Origin: an uncultured Collinsella sp.
Lineage (GTDB): Bacteria; Actinomycetota; Coriobacteriia; Coriobacteriales; Coriobacteriaceae
Direction: 5' to 3'
Length of the DNA: 14,310 bases
Assembly: GCA_958346165.1 (NCBI GenBank)
Contig: CATVQO010000022.1
Location: 1 to 14,310, forward strand
Below the pieces are notes generated by a model. That model did not search any database. It worked only from the letters and a program-made list of their open reading frames with translations, and had not been told where the DNA came from. Position 1 is the stretch's first letter. Each line of letters begins with the position of its first letter. A program made the position numbers and the translations under genes. This document shows, in pieces, positions 14,209 through 14,310 of this stretch.

Positions 14209-14242
14209 GCATCGGTATGTATGTTGCAGGCAAAGCCACACG

Positions 14243-14310
14243 CTACTTGGCGCGGCCCTCCTCATAGCGCTCGACCAGCTTGGCCTGAACGTCATAAGGC
14301 ACCTGCTCGT
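14243..14310 (-). CDS. C-terminal end of an unidentified protein (partial)
   Basis: Reading into the window from the right edge, the last residues are EQVPYDVQAKLVERYEEGRA then K and a TAG stop at 14245-14243. A good terminator follows about 35 bases later, which supports a real gene end. The 22 visible residues are helical and charged; I do not recognise the family. Confidence 0.65.
   Translation of the reverse strand, partial: EQVPYDVQAKLVERYEEGRAK

Overview
The window is about 14.3 kb of ordinary chromosome from a high-G+C, gene-dense bacterium. Codon choice, strong AAGGAG-type ribosome binding sites, and the protein families fit a gut actinobacterium of the Coriobacteriia. Collinsella or a close relative is my best guess, from general recognition and not from a database match. 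I see no insertion sequence, phage, CRISPR array, tRNA or rRNA.

Layout. (1) 1-1640, minus: glmS, missing only its last residues at the window edge. (2) 1641-1952: a divergent intergenic region with a 9-bp inverted repeat near the glmS promoter, two adjacent hairpin repeats of different families, and an extended -10 element. (3) 1953-3065, plus: a LacI-family regulator, ending against a strong bidirectional terminator. (4) 3179-3829, minus: a HAD-family sugar-phosphate phosphatase. (5) 4003-4881, plus: a LarE-type sulfur transferase with three conserved-looking cysteines. (6) 4882-5587: about 700 bases without an intact gene. It holds two more copies of one hairpin repeat, a 32-bp-arm near-perfect palindrome with six copies of the octamer CTCTCTAA, and the remains of a winged-helix protein C-terminus. 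(7) 5588-11584, minus: a six-gene sugar operon. (8) 12000-13010, plus: a second LacI-family regulator, divergent from that operon. (9) 13131-14114, plus: a secreted or membrane-anchored nuclease. (10) 14243-end, minus: the last residues of an unidentified gene.

The sugar operon reads, in transcription order, PTS EIIBC, a divergent GatZ/KbaZ-like protein, a small transaldolase, transketolase N-half, transketolase C-half, PTS EIIA. Its logic is import and phosphorylation of a sugar (probably a ketohexose or related compound) by a fructose-class PTS, one step by the GatZ-like protein, and then rearrangement by transaldolase and transketolase into pentose phosphates and glyceraldehyde 3-phosphate. 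No kinase, dehydrogenase or class II aldolase (GatY/KbaY) accompanies it. The GatZ-like protein is therefore the least explained step and the best candidate here for new biochemistry. The substrate cannot be read from the sequence.

The second focus is the non-coding DNA. Two hairpin repeat families share a central CCTGYCCC core but have different stems, which resembles REP-type elements. The 5283-5384 palindrome is too perfect to be chance.
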